Assembly: GCA_964017045.1 (NCBI GenBank)
Contig: OZ024794.1
Coordinates: 4,791,501-4,855,500, forward strand
Origin: Omphiscola glabra
Lineage: Eukaryota > Mollusca > Gastropoda > Lymnaeidae
Reading direction: 5' to 3'
Length of the DNA: 64,000 nt
Made by a program: the position numbers and the translations under genes. The notes beneath the pieces are model-generated. The model was not told the origin of the DNA, did no database searches, and worked only from the letters and a program-made list of their open reading frames with translations. Positions 33,509 to 46,890 of this stretch are shown piece after piece (within the stretch, counting starts at the first letter, position 1; each line of letters begins with the position of its first letter).

Positions 33509-33729
33509 AGCAACATGTGCTTACAAAATTAAAATATTAAAATTAAAAACCAATTTGCAGTAAATGAATCATTGTCCTATAATAAATGTGTGTAAATGAC
33601 AAAGTCAGCAAGAGCATATCTTCACAAGAGCATATCTTCATAAGAGCTTATCTTCATGGGCGCATTGTGGAAGCTTCAAAGTAGTGCATTGGTTGGTTGT
33701 CTGTTTGGCTGATCAGAAGTCTGGAACAT

Positions 33730-36700
33730 TCAATTCACAACAGGTGATGCAAAGAAGCGACTGGGTTTCTTAGGTTCAAATGTTTTTGTAGCATATCTGG
33801 AACAGACATGATTAAAATAAAGTAGATTTCAATGGAGACAGCACATCTCATATTTCTTGCAAGAAGTTATGCTACAAAATATCATTCTATGTTATAACAT
33901 AATAATGTATCTGATGCCTTGCCGAGACAGAAAGCAGACTGCAAGTATTGCCTAGACAGGAAGCAGCCAAGACAAAGGCACATTCTCAAAGTAATCTGAT
34001 ATTTTCTGTCTTTGAGAAATGTGTAATCACAAAACCCCATTCAGATTTCTCAGCCAGAAAGTATACAATTTTGATCAGGCTTCATCACACAAGACATTCA
34101 TAATGTAAAGTACAATATAAAAAATTCAAATATTTTTAACTTCACAACTGTGCAAATTAGTATTATTACTCCTGAATAAATAAAACTTAAAAAAATTTCC
34201 CATGCTACTACGGCATTTAAACTATCATCTGTCATGTTAAAAGAATACGGCAGTATAGACTTGAATTAAGAATACAGCACATCATTTGATTTGTCAGTCT
34301 CTACTGATTCTAACAACATGGCTTTGTTTTGGCATTAATATTTTAATTGTAATAGGATTGCTAAAATGATTAACCCAATAATTAAACGAAATAAAGTAAA
34401 ATATTAGTGCACAATTAAATTTTGTAGTTCTGCTCTGGTCAACAGTACATTATATAAATGACTAGTTTATTGTCTTGTTACATAAAGAAATTTTGACTAT
34501 TTTTCAAAGAGGAAATGCTTTGCTAACTAGTGTTGAGTTAGCAGAGAGAAAACCAAAAGTACCTGCTTTGATGAAAACTCAGTAGAATATTAGTGATGAC
34601 AATCAAAGTGCTCGGGGGAAACTTGTCTTGATGCTTATTTAGATGTTTCTTGTTTGCATCATTTTTATCAATAACGCCATTATTTCTATAATAATTATAT
34701 TTAATCATTTTTTGACTTTCTTTTCAATTAATTTTTTTTCAAATATGGTACAAATAAACAGTTAAATTATTGTGTAAATTATAGTGTTGTTTTTTTCTCC
34801 TTAAATTTTTTTTTTTAAAAGTGTGTAACTTCAAGATGACATTAAATATTCTTTAAAAACTGTAGGTCGGTGTAGTAAATTAATAGAAAAACTTTTTAAA
34901 AATCTAAACATGATGTACTAAACTATTCTGGATGCCACAGTGGTTTTAAAAAGATTTCATTTTTTAAAATTATTGGCAATTTAAAAGGAAAAGTATTTAA
35001 AATTTCAATGTCTTTTGTTTCTGTGGTAATTATTTTTATCAACAACTTTGGTTTAATTTCAATTTTTATTAGAGTGAGAAGACAGATTCCCTTTAAAATC
35101 TATGAACAGCTTTTTATTAAACTCAGTGAAATGATTCAATGAAAAGCATGAGATATAAATAGCTTTACAGACAATATCAATTGAAACAGACAAGTAAAAA
35201 CAGAAAACTTTTAAATCCATGCCAATGAGAATTAAGACAATATTATGCCAATGTAAATAGATCAACTACTATCATTTGAAATAATGCTGTAAGCAAAGCT
35301 CAGGACAATCAAGATTCAGTCAAAAACAACTTTGTTAAGGGATTCTTCAAAGAGATAACAAGGAAATATACATCATTTATGTCATTTTAAAATGAATACA
35401 TCAACCAAGCATGAGATATTAGCTAAGAAAATGTTCCAAATGGACAGAGGACATCCAAAGAAATTTATTTTACTTTTCATACAATAATAATTTTTGATAT
35501 TTCGATACCGGGTACACAATTAAAGATGACCGCAGGATGATAGGACTACATAAACTTTGAAAAATTATAAATCCACTCAGCATTCCTTTATATGTAATGA
35601 AATAAATACACTATTACCCTCAGATAAGTGACACAGATTCAAACTGCTCAGGTCGAAAACTTACAATGTCAATTACATAACAATTGGAATGGCAGAGTAA
35701 AAAATCTCACCTCAAGGTTAGTATGAAAATAAGAAAGAAGAATTTGTGTAAGCTGACATGAAGCAGTACCTGTACAATTGGTATGTGCAAATCTATCACA
35801 TGTCCTTCTTGCCTACATGACACCAGAATGAAGGTCAGGATACAATGGTGGCATCAGTTTGGGTCTATCAACAAGACAAATAGCTCCAGTATGTCATTGC
35901 TTTTTTTAAATTTCTTCAAATGGTTTAGTTTAATTGTTAGCACAAAGCTTTGGTGAGTAGATTTGAGCAGTTATATACTGAGTATTATAGAGCTTCCTAC
36001 AGTCTAAATTAGTTGTAGAGAATGTAGAAATAGACAACCCAGATCATCAACATACGGTATGAAGTTTTATTTCTTTATTAATTGAGAGTAACTAATAGAT
36101 TGGTACAATAGATGTTGCCTCATATCTATATTTTATAATTGAATGCCCATTCCATTAAGTTTAAAATATTTTTTTATTGTTAAAAATTATACTGAAAAGA
36201 ACAATCCATTCCTTCATTTAAAACAAAAAAAGAAAAGTATATCTTTTTGTAATTGTATGGTGGTGGATTATTTACTTTTTGTATGGGTTTTTTTTAAAAA
36301 TCCTCTATGTTTATTCTCTGTTGAAAGTCATATAACATTTTACATATAGACTAAATAAAAGTCTTAACACTGCATACTTTGTCTAGGCCATTTCATTTCA
36401 AGTTGACAGCTTTTAATATTGAAAGGAATTTTCCATAATTTTTATGTCATCAAGTATAAAGTCATTTAGCCATTATGAAAAATATCTTCACACAAAAGTC
36501 TAGTACTACAGCTAAGATTAAAAGGTGAAGCGCACAAATTATACTTATTAAACCATGAAATATCTTCAAATATTTGCTAATAGAGCTTTCTATCCATGTA
36601 TTCCATGTATTGCTGCATATGTGATTGTTGAGTGGAGTGAATCTATTTAATAGGCAGAACTTTCAATTAAAAAACATTAATCATTTACAATTTGTTATAT

Positions 36701-39700
36701 ATATTTTACAATTATTGTAGTTGTAAGAAGACACGTAATTAAGTCTAACATAACTTAATGCATCATATTTTTTTATGAAATATTTATTTTAAAATAAATC
36801 AAAATTGTCAGTTAAAACTAATGTTGAACCAGAAAATCCCAAATAAGATAGAAAGAAAATGTTTTATAGCTTTTGAGTGTGTCCAAAAAATAAGACGAGT
36901 ATGTATAAAGAAAATGCAGAATAATATTATGAAAATCTTCTAACTGTTCAATTTTAAGCATCTCACCATGATTTGCTTAAATAAAAAAAAATTGAGTTTA
37001 TTATGCATGTCGTATGTCTGCTTTTTGTGGTCAAATTTCCTATTATTTATAATAATTTTCCCAATAATTTAAACTATTTGAATTCATTCAAATTTTTTGT
37101 GGACTTGTCCTTTCGACTGACTAAATAACTTCAAATCTTTCTTTTTTTTTCAGCTATAAAATATTAAAACATTAGAGCAACTGAATTATTGAGTAGATCA
37201 TGAAAATCCAAAGAGTTTAGTGGACACTTGTATTAGATGATCTAGACTGGGAAAACCATACCACTGAACATCTCAAAACCAGTTATGTGAAGAGAAATCA
37301 AAATAACAAAAAAGTAAATTATTTTAACATCAAGAAAAACAGGTAACAGAGTCAATATACCTGAATAGAATGGTAGATTCTTTTACTGATATGGGTAGAG
37401 TATCAATAATAAGGGAGGTGGCACAACAAATACAGAAAGTCTAAAATACAAAATGCTGGTGTAGTGTTCAATCTATTCAATCAAGTGGAAATCCAAGGAC
37501 AAAATGCATAACCAAAGTTGAATTTGTACAACACAAGTCTTCCCTATCACTATGAAACATTGAACAAAAAAACAATTTAAAAAATCCAAGTCTTTCACCC
37601 ACTTAATTCTAAGAATTTCTAAATTTAAAATGAATACAGTTCTTAGTATAAAATCAACATGATTAGATTGTACGCAGATAAAACCATGTATAGCAAGAAG
37701 GATAAATTCATATATTTCCAGACAGATATCATGTAGTGCCAGACTGATAAATTCACATATTGCCAGAAAGACAAGCTCATATATTGCCAGGCAGATAAAT
37801 TCATCATATAATGCTATACAAAAATAATGTAATGTCATTTTGGAATATCAAGGGGAGTAGAACAAGATCCATTAAATATTCAGAAATGAGCCTGAAAAGA
37901 ATCTTAAAAAGTAACTGAAGTAATATGATAACTCAACAATTGCAGGCGACGTCTCACTTTCACCAGTTTTCAATATGACTAAGACAATACAACTTTAAAC
38001 CTGGAATAAGTCTGCACAGATGCTGAAACCATGAAGTGCCCTTTACCAGGCTAATAAATAAAACTCAAACCTATTTGATAAATAACATTTTTTACACTTT
38101 TATAATTATCCCATTATATGTTATAACAAGATGCTCATGCCCCCATGCGTATAAATAGTCAGATGGTAAAGAGCAATAAATTAAAAAAAATTTAATTATT
38201 AAAAGTCACCAAGAATAAATATGAAAATGTTAAGGGAAAAACTTGTAAATGAATTAATCAAGGACAGACAAAAAGACTTTTAAGAAAATGATTCACTTCC
38301 AAAAAGTTCAATAAAAAGAAAGAAAGAATTCAAGCATTAGGGCATTAAAGAGAAAAGAAAAGCTAAGCAGGCTTAGTTATCTCATATGCATTTGTGCAAG
38401 ATTTATTTGGGAATATATAGTCACATTGTTAGTCCTCACCTTACGTACACAAGGTTAAAACAAGTGAGAATAATTTAATTAATCAGGAAGTGTACAATTT
38501 GCAGTTTTATTGCTAAAAGGGACACTACTCTGATGCTGTATAATTAATCATAAAGTGAGAATTCGGTAGGAGAAGGAAAGTTATTGATAGCTGTTTAAAT
38601 CCTGGATTGCTGGTAAATAAGATAATGATTAATAAGTAAACATTATGAACCTAGCAAATCTGAACCCAACAAAATAATGTATATTTTCACAACAATCTAA
38701 CTTATAAATAAACTCATTCAATAAATGTGTCCCCAAATTTAAAAAATGCAATGCAGTGTTATTTCCCTCCCTTTATATTCAAGCTTTGATTTTTTTCACA
38801 TTGGTTCACAACTTTGCTCATGATGCAGATTGTGCACGGATACAGTGCTATGAAAGATGCAATAGGTAAATATCATACAATAATACCCACTTTCCCATAA
38901 CAGCGTGTTTAATGTCCCTGAGAAATAAGAAACAACAAGTTATAAACCTTTATTTATAGCGTAAAACATAAATAACTTAGGGTGTGGCAATTGTTTGTCA
39001 TGACTCAACAACAACAAATACTGTTACCTGCTGTACTTGGGTATTTTATTTAATTTTGTTTACATATTCTGAACAGCACTTGCTGTTATTTTTAGTTTAT
39101 CACATCCATAACATTAACAGAAATAGTTTTTTTGTACCCGATTACTTTCTAATGATTGCAAAAAATTTTTTTTAATGTATTTAAAAAGTCTCTTACCTTG
39201 GTGTGGTTTGTGCTTTTCTGATTTCATTTCCATAAATGTCAGGCCTATCAGGGGTGCCAATAGGACCCAACATGCTACGAAGCCCTAAAGTGAATTGTAA
39301 TATAGCATCATAGATCAGGTCTTTAATAAGAATGATTTTAGAAATATGGCTTTCAATTATGCACTTCAACAACTAATTAGTATTAGATTATTAACATATT
39401 TGACACTACAAAATCTAAGTTGTAATTCATAAAAAGTTTGCGGAAATTTAAAAAGTTAAACTTTGTATGAGGGTCTGCATTCAAGCTGTGTAAAGTAAAT
39501 AAATAGTGGAACAAAATATTTTTGGGCTTGAAAAAAGACAGGTCAATTACAAGGTGGTTTCAACTAAATGCCTTCTTCCTTATAAATGGAGAAACAGCAA
39601 GGTAAGGAATAAGTGCATACCTATAGCAGCAGTCTGTCTAATTTCCAGCATAAAGGATACTATATCAGGGACTGCGTCGTTTTAAAGTCTTGTGAAATTA

Positions 39701-42700
39701 ATTTCGGAAGAAAATATTTTTTTGGCTGGAAAAAAGACCGGACAACTTTGTTGAACATTGATTGCTATGTGGACTTAACAGAAATCGAATTTAATTGATT
39801 ACATAATGCATACCATAATGTGCACTATCAGGTGTGTATGTACCAGCTGGGTATAAACTGATGTCATCAACGTTAAGGACGTCACTCCAAAAATCTGTTG
39901 GTATCTCAAGCAAACGCTCCATTACCTAAATAGCACATCAAATTAACAAAATGTAGACTTCACTAACAAAATCTAATCTGCCTCCATTCATTAAATTAAT
40001 GAATTTAGGATTATTATAAATGGGGGATTACTCAGATCAGTGTCATTCATCAAATGAAACCCACCAAAACATATTGGTATTGGCAACAAGTATGAGTTCC
40101 ATAAAAATATTTGTCTTTAAAGATTTTCTTTGCACTAAGTGAAGATTTAAGATGTGAAATATTTAAAAAGAATAAAAATGGGATGTATTATGCATATTTG
40201 AAAATTTTAGGTGTAGCAAAATATATGTGTTTTATATTTAGAAGAAATTGGGTAAATAAGCTGGATGGAATGAAAATTAATTTAACCTTACACAAAAATA
40301 AGTGACACTTAGTTCTCTTATATATTTTGTTATTTTATACCTGATTTTGTTTCTGAGTTTCTGTCATTATTTGCATTGGTTCTGGTTCAGGACAAGAGTA
40401 ACCCACAATAGTTGGCCCAAACACCTTAGCTAAATTGGAAGCTGGCATCTTGCATGTTGGGGTGGCTGCAACTCTGGAATAAGTCATTTCAAAGTCTAAG
40501 TGCAATGAATATTGTACGAACATAAATACATGATGGCATATATTTTAATCATATTTAAAGGCTATGTAATTGATATTACTTACGTCTGAAGATGTTGAAC
40601 TAGGAAAGCCAACGTATCTTTGTTGGCCTGGGGTAGTTCATTGACAAGACGGCACAACTCATCCCTGCATTTCTCATTTGAGCGGTTTCCTAATTTGTAA
40701 ATTTTAAAATTTTAAGGGCTGTCTGATTAAAATATAAATAATGATGTCCAAGATAATATACACAAGATAAACATTAAATCTATCATTTCTTGAAGAAATA
40801 TATGTTCTTTAACATTCAATTTTATTTAATGAAGTTATTTTATAATTATATCAGCTTACTTGTTGCCTCAACGAATTTGTTCCAGAGTGCAAAAGTAACA
40901 AGGGGTTCCTTAAGACCTCTCAAGAAATCTTTTAGGCATCCACATACAACATGAATGTCGTGGATCAGCGACTTGGGGACAAAAATATATAGAGAGAGAG
41001 GCTTTATAATTATAATTAAGTACATTAAGGCATTATTGTCATAACAAAAATGATACTCTTTAGCAATATTAATATGTTTTAAACAAGAAACAAATTGGGT
41101 TTCAACAATTATAATTATCAGTTGAAACGGTAAGACTTTGGTGGTACTCACAAGATTGGGATATCTGCCTTTAAGAAACTTTTCCTTCAGCTCTTTTTGG
41201 TCTTTATCAGATCTAACAAAAATTAACACAAAATAAATAATAGATATGCACCTGTTAGATAATCTTTCTAATCAGTTCACACCAACAATCATGTGCCCTG
41301 ATAAAAGTAATTGTAATTGAGCACTATTCATTTAAATATTTCATTTTCCGTACTCACCCTGGTACCCTGTAGATGCCTACTTCTTCCAAGCCTCGAGTTT
41401 CAATCTCATTGGCACAGTTAACCTGATGTTATAACGTAACAATAAGCAATTGAATATTTCATGAATAATATGGTGAATAAATAACAATGTATTACCAATG
41501 AGGGTTAGAATATTTGCATGAGGATCAACAATAGTTTAATTTATCAAAATGTCATATAAAGAATATTTATAAAAAAGTTAGGTTGTGGGCAATGTCAGAG
41601 TTGAAAAGATTTAGATTAAGTTACTACCGTACCGACATTTGTGTGTGCCAAGAAATCTCTTGTCCTATATCAGATTTCACTACCAACCTTTGTTTGCCAA
41701 CAAATCTCGTGTGCTATATATTAAAATACCGGAGTGTGCCAACAAATCTCTTGTACTATATTGTACTACATGTGTGTGCAAACAAACCTCTTGTGCTAAA
41801 TTGTACTACCTTAAGCTTCTGAAATACTAAAAACATTAACTGGCTTTATTACATTAACCCAAAATTCAAGGGCTGATATCAGCAAGATATTTCATGTCTA
41901 TGTTTGACAAAGATTCATGTCTATGTTTGACAAAGATTCATGTCTATGTTTGACAAAGATTTATAAGTACTTACTATAAGTCGTGGAATCATGGGTCTCT
42001 CTCCAGGGGCAAAATCTGCTATCAGTCCCTTAAAAAATAAAATGGAAATGTACAACTAACTATTCTAGATGTACCATAAAATAACCTTTTACAACAACAA
42101 TGTAAGAATTTAACCCAAACACTAACATAGTTTCTATCCTTACATCAGATAACTTGTTTCCACCAGGTGTACTAGGACAGGATGGGATACATGGAAGGGG
42201 TAGCTTGTCTTTACATTCAGGATGACACACAGCTCGACAGTCTGTTGCAAGAAAGTAGATCATCCATACAGCATATTTTTCACATTTACTATAAATAATA
42301 ATACAAATAGAAATGTTTAAAGTAGCTGTAAATACTTACCTTTACACTTCATAGCTAGCTTGCTGAATCTTATTCTCTTTCCACACTGAAATATATAAAA
42401 GCGACAATCTGACTCTTCTATTAAGCTACGGACAGTTTGTGAAATAAAAAAAAATAAAAAAAGCAAATTAAAACCAAATATATAAAAGAGGGCTAAGAGA
42501 GAATAAAACATAGAAAACTTACAGGGACACATGTTTCAGGTTTAATGACTGTCTTAGAGATGAATATATGAACTCTGTTTAATCCTCTACCAGCTGAATT
42601 GGCCTTCCGCAAAGTTGGAGTCCTGTTCAACACAGATAGATACAATCATTGGAAGACTATAAACCATTTACAGATCTGTTTACCCTCAAAATCTTAAAAT

Positions 42701-45700
42701 CGTACAATATCATCACAAAATAGTTCAATACATTATCTTAATAGTAAAAAAATAAACATACAGTAAATATAATTATAATGTATACACCTCAAAATCGTAC
42801 ATTGTACGCCAAAATCGTAAGAGTAGACAGGTCTGCATTTAGTGTAATTTATTGATCATTATGAAGATTAGCGTCAGTTATAATTTGTTTAGTCAATGAC
42901 AAAATTAAAGGTGGAAACTGTTTTTTGTTAACCTTAAATAGGACGTGAACTTACTCAGGTGTGTTCTTAAGAATACTTTTGCGTGGTTGGGCATTGTAAT
43001 TCCTGTTGGCATTGTTGTTCCGAGGAAATCCATATATTTCATCATCACTCTCTGGACCACTGTCTGGAATTAAATTAAAAAATAAGCCTATAGTTCATCA
43101 ACAGCTAAAATAATTCTTGGTGTAAAACGGATTAGTCCCAATAAAAACACAGGGGCGACATTATAAAAGAATTAAATATTTAAAAAGGAATCGACACTCT
43201 TCCCAAAAATATCTTGAAGTTTTTATAGGAAAATACTACATTTTTTTAATAATAAATATGTCTGTCAAGTTACCTCCACCATTTCCTCTTTTATCCAGTG
43301 AGGGCTCACTAAAACTTTTGTTCAATTTTGGTACAATGTTTGTTTCTACAGTGGCACTGGGTTTGCCAGCAGTATCAATAGTTATCACCGCTGTCACTAT
43401 AGAGCTGTTGTGATCCTGGGGAGGATTGGCAAATTCAGTCTATATTAATTAAAACCATGACTTGAATATAAATTAACAGCTTAAGATATAAGGATCTTGG
43501 TGTGAAATTGCAAACTCACTTTGTCACATCACAAGCTATAGGCAAAGTTGTTACTAGCATATTTAAAGCAACAACAAAAAAAATGGACAGATTGAGCTGT
43601 GAATGTTCTTACAAAATCAATAGCTTTATTAAGTATCAATATTTAAAAATGCATAAACTATATGCTTCTCACATTTTCATCCCGTTGTCGCTTTGGTGGT
43701 GTTTGTTCTTGATCCTCAGCAGGCGGTGCTGTTGGGCGCTTAAATTTTTTCCCATTTCGAAGTCTTGTTTCATTAAGGGGATCTTCTTCTGTTTTATCAT
43801 AACTCACATCAGACAGAAAAGATGCTGAATGTTCCAAGATAGTGTTCAGTCTATAAAAAGATATTAGATTCTTAGCATATGATACAATGATAAAAAAAAC
43901 TAAAGAACACACAACTTCAACATAGTATTAGTTAAAATCTTTTATATAAAATATACCTTATGTTGCTTCCATCTAAATGTGCACTCTGACGATGGCTATT
44001 AGCGATAGCTGCCAGCCTCTCTCTGTCATTTTCATGAAGTATGCTCTTGCTGTTCTTGTCATTTAATAGTTCTCTAATTACATCAAGTTGACGATCCTGT
44101 CATTGAAAATCATAAAGCAGATTAGTTAATTTTACATTTTAAACCACAAAAATATCAGTTTGCAATTACCAGCAAATGCAATATTAGAGTTAACTTTCAG
44201 CTTTAAAATTTCACTAAATTAATTTTTAGGTTTTTATTACCTTGTCCTCTTTTTCCCGCTCTGCTACTTTTCTTCGCTGCAGCTCATATTCTGCTTGCAT
44301 TCTGCACAAATAGTACAAAAGGAAAATGAAAAATTGGCATTAAAAATATGGCAGGTTTAAATATGACTACAATTCGATTTTACTCAGTCTCAGCACTGAT
44401 TAAGTGACAAAGAATACCTTGCATGCTTCAACTGAGTCTCTAAAGCTGCGGCCTGAGACTCAGCACGTTTTATTCTATCCTCAATGCTGTCATTCTTTTG
44501 TTCGGCTGCAAGCCATTTCTTCCTTGCCTCATCTTGATTCAGAGCAAATGCAACAAATTCTGAAAATGTCAAAAGAGGTTAGAGAAAAAACTTGTAATGA
44601 TATTTAACATTCTAAAATACGTTATGTATAAACTGTATTCTGGTCCAAGTGCTGAACACCAGGCTCCCTAAAAGTGAAAATAGTCCTATCTCTTAACAAG
44701 AATAGATTCATAGTAACAAATTGAAAGAAGTTTGTGGAAGAAATACATATACATTAATTTTAAAATTAGCTTGTTTATTAAAAATAAGACCTAAATCTAG
44801 ATTTTGTCTCCCCAGACTTTTATATTGGGAATACTGTTTCATACAAATTACTTAAGAACATAAAACGTACAACAGTTATAATTTGTTATTTTTTCCCAGT
44901 TTAGATTAACTCAGACTTTTAATCAGTAGTTAAATAATGCAAAGTCTAAATGATTAATTTAGTCTTTGGACATTTCTGTTCTTATTTTATCAACCCACCT
45001 GCTTCACATCCCGATTGGAGGACTTTAGATTTGCGCATTATATCATCAAATTGTGCCACAAGTGATAAGGAAATTTCCGTCTGAAAAGCAATAATCATTA
45101 CACATAGTATGTCGCTTCTAGACTAGATTCACTTCATTTTAATTCACTGAAATCACTGTAATAGCCTAAAAAAGTTGAACATAATTCACAGATTGATAAA
45201 ATTTTCAACTAAATTTTTTTTAAAAAAATCAAATAAAACATGAATTAGGCCTTGCCAGTAGTCTAATGACATCTGCAATTCATTGGTTTTTAATAAATGT
45301 ATTCAGGCAGAGGCTTATTTAATTTATTATTTTAATTTAATATAGGCGTAATAACTTTTTTAGGTTGAAATACTATACTATTACTAGGCTTTACAAATTC
45401 GTCAAATTACCCAATTAAACTTGAATATAAAGAAGATAAAATAAACCAGATACAGAACTTGGGAATTGAGTCGCTAAGTGAACATGTGGATGCCCAGCAT
45501 GATTAACACTAAAGGCAGTAAAGGTCTAGGTAATGTAAGTAATGATAAATTAGTAATTAATTATTCAGCGAAAGTCTATATATTCACAAGCATGATTTAA
45601 ATGGATATTGTTAGGCTTAGGTACTGCGTACGGTACGCCTATAGCCTATGCCGCCTATATTGTAGATACTTAATTTAGGGCCTACTATTTAATAATAATA

Positions 45701-46728
45701 ATAATTATAAACAGTTGGCTGTGGATTAGGATCAGCGTTATTCCCACCCAGCCGATAAATAGTTTGCTACTGCTAGCAATAAAAAAAAAAGAATGTAGCC
45801 TAAATGTAGCGGAATTATGGACTGTATCCAATCTATAATTTGGTTTAATTTATGGCTGCACCTATTGGTACCCGGGTACCAGAATTGAGAGGTTGTGATT
45901 AAAAAACGATTTAAAATATTATTGAGAAGTTTGTACGACAAAATGAGGTATCAAATGAAAGATAATTGAATATGTTTGTAATCTTTAATTCTTCATTTTT
46001 ACTAAAATAAACTACCACAAATGACATCCGAATAGCATTGAGCTTAATGGTACCCAGGTGCGAATGGAGGCGCTGCGTGTCTGGGTCCATTTTGACAGGT
46101 CAAAACCCTGGTTCCAATGCCAATAGGATCAAAACCAAGGTTAGGGATAAGCTTAGGGTTCAGGTTAGGTTTAGAGTTTATGGATAGATTTAGGGTTCAG
46201 GTTAGGTTTAGGGATACATTTTGTTTTAAGTTCGCGGGTCGCGGCAAAATGGTAAAAAAACGCGGTGATATCTCTTCACATTTACCGACTTTTACTTTGG
46301 TCTTTATTTGAATTCATATAGGTATATGATTAATGATTAGCATTAGACATTACTGCAGAATATTAGTAAGTGACAGAATAGATAATATAAAAATAAAGTA
46401 TAAAGTTAAAAGTTAGGTCAGTTAGTTAGACTTCGACAGTAGTAAAGTTATAATTATGTAGGCCTAATATTAGGTACGCCTAGTTTAAATAATAAATATT
46501 ATCTTAATCTTTTAACTAATAATAACTAACTTTACATTGATGGCATTAATCATTAGTATTTACTAAATAAAGAATAATAAAACAAAAACATAAGTTATCA
46601 ATTCAGATAAATCACTGAACTAAATTAAAAATTTATTAGGATGGTGGCTAGGCTGACACCGACAGACTTAATAATATGCGGGGGAAAAACGTGCTCTATT
46701 ACCTTACCTTGGATTTTTTTAGTGTCAT
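33730..46728 (-). CDS. RACGAP1: Rac GTPase-activating protein 1 (MgcRacGAP/CYK-4), complete, 20 coding exons
   Basis: Orthologue of the centralspindlin GAP that binds the kinesin MKLP1 at the spindle midzone and controls RhoA/Rac during cytokinesis. Exons from 5': 46708-46728, 44999-45080, 44418-44559, 44241-44301, 43957-44096, 43673-43850, 43274-43439, 42955-43063, 42523-42622, 42340-42385, 42144-42241, 41975-42028, 41358-41422, 41152-41212, 40860-40971, 40584-40689, 40341-40473, 39814-39925, 39197-39284, 33730-33796. All introns are GT-AG and phases join without a stop: 1941 nt, 646 residues (human 632). Order: N-terminal coiled coil (about 20-130), basic/acidic linker with [15 protein letters not shown]1 domain (318-366), RhoGAP domain (about 382-560) with arginine finger R418, and C-terminal [11 protein letters not shown], like the human FFASP tail. 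The start is the first ATG ahead of a splice donor. Exon 7 could instead start at 43421. The first and last exons are short and assigned by splice signal and frame, so are less sure than the middle. Confidence 0.95.
33797..39196 (-). other. RACGAP1: RACGAP1 last intron, 5.4 kb
   Basis: Far longer than the other introns. AT-rich, with no transposon or minisatellite of note except a weak 24-bp repetition (CATATATTGCCAG) at 37680-37810. The open frames at 35059-35265 and 37473-37838 resemble nothing. It separates the final 67-nt coding exon from the rest. Confidence 0.75.
40341..42028 (-). other. RACGAP1: RACGAP1 RhoGAP domain exons (12-17)
   Basis: The exons carry the RhoGAP signatures in order: [16 protein letters not shown] with the arginine finger R418, [45 protein letters not shown], and [14 protein letters not shown] with the conserved Asn527. 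Catalytic and structural residues are intact, so GAP activity is expected. Tandem repeats at 41640-41815 and 41893-41962 lie in intron 12 and do not touch exons. Confidence 0.93.
41640..41962. repeat. two tandem repeats in RACGAP1 intron 12
   Basis: At 41640-41815 about four degenerate copies of a phrase TGTGCCAACAAATCTCTTGT. At 41893-41962 three copies of a 23-bp unit TCATGTCTATGTTTGACAAA plus GAT, close to the exon 12 donor at 41974. Confidence 0.85.
42144..42622 (-). other. RACGAP1: RACGAP1 C1 domain exons (9-11)
   Basis: These three exons encode a complete C1 zinc-binding motif: H318-X12-C331-X2-C334-X12-C347-X2-C350-X4-H355-X2-C358-X7-C366. The preceding [19 protein letters not shown] matches the human protein closely. 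In this family the C1 domain contributes to membrane/phosphoinositide association at the cleavage furrow. All eight zinc ligands are present. Confidence 0.93.
45081..46707 (-). other. RACGAP1: RACGAP1 first intron with TTAGGG-like repeat
   Basis: This 1.6-kb intron holds a two-copy direct repeat at 46145-46225 (GGGTTCAGGTTAGGTTTAG) rich in TTAGG/TTAGGG words, and a palindromic GGTACCCGGGTACC near 45868. No exon-like sequence was found inside. Confidence 0.6.
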
Positions 46729-46890
46729 TTTAATTGACTTAATTTTATCGAAGTAGGCAATTACTATTTCACTTCTTTATAGTATAATGAAATGTTTAAA
46801 TCTACTGCATATAAGGCTACATTGAGTACAATTTAAGCCGCCCTGCTTTTCAAAACGTTTGTAAAATTACAACCAATCGTAACATTTGTC
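46729..46890 (-). promoter_or_regulatory. candidate RACGAP1 promoter with CHR and CCAAT words
   Basis: Upstream of the ATG on the minus strand lie TTTGAA (46849-46854) and, about 20 bp further up, an NF-Y-type CCAAT/ATTGG word (AACCAATCG at 46871). Vertebrate G2/M cytokinesis genes commonly use CHR plus CCAAT elements. The short words could occur by chance; the transcription start is not known. Confidence 0.25.

Noticed and set aside
37473..37838. 121-codon ORF in the RACGAP1 last intron
   Set aside because: It comes from a weak 24-bp AT-rich repetition, is hydrophobic by composition, and has no recognisable domain.
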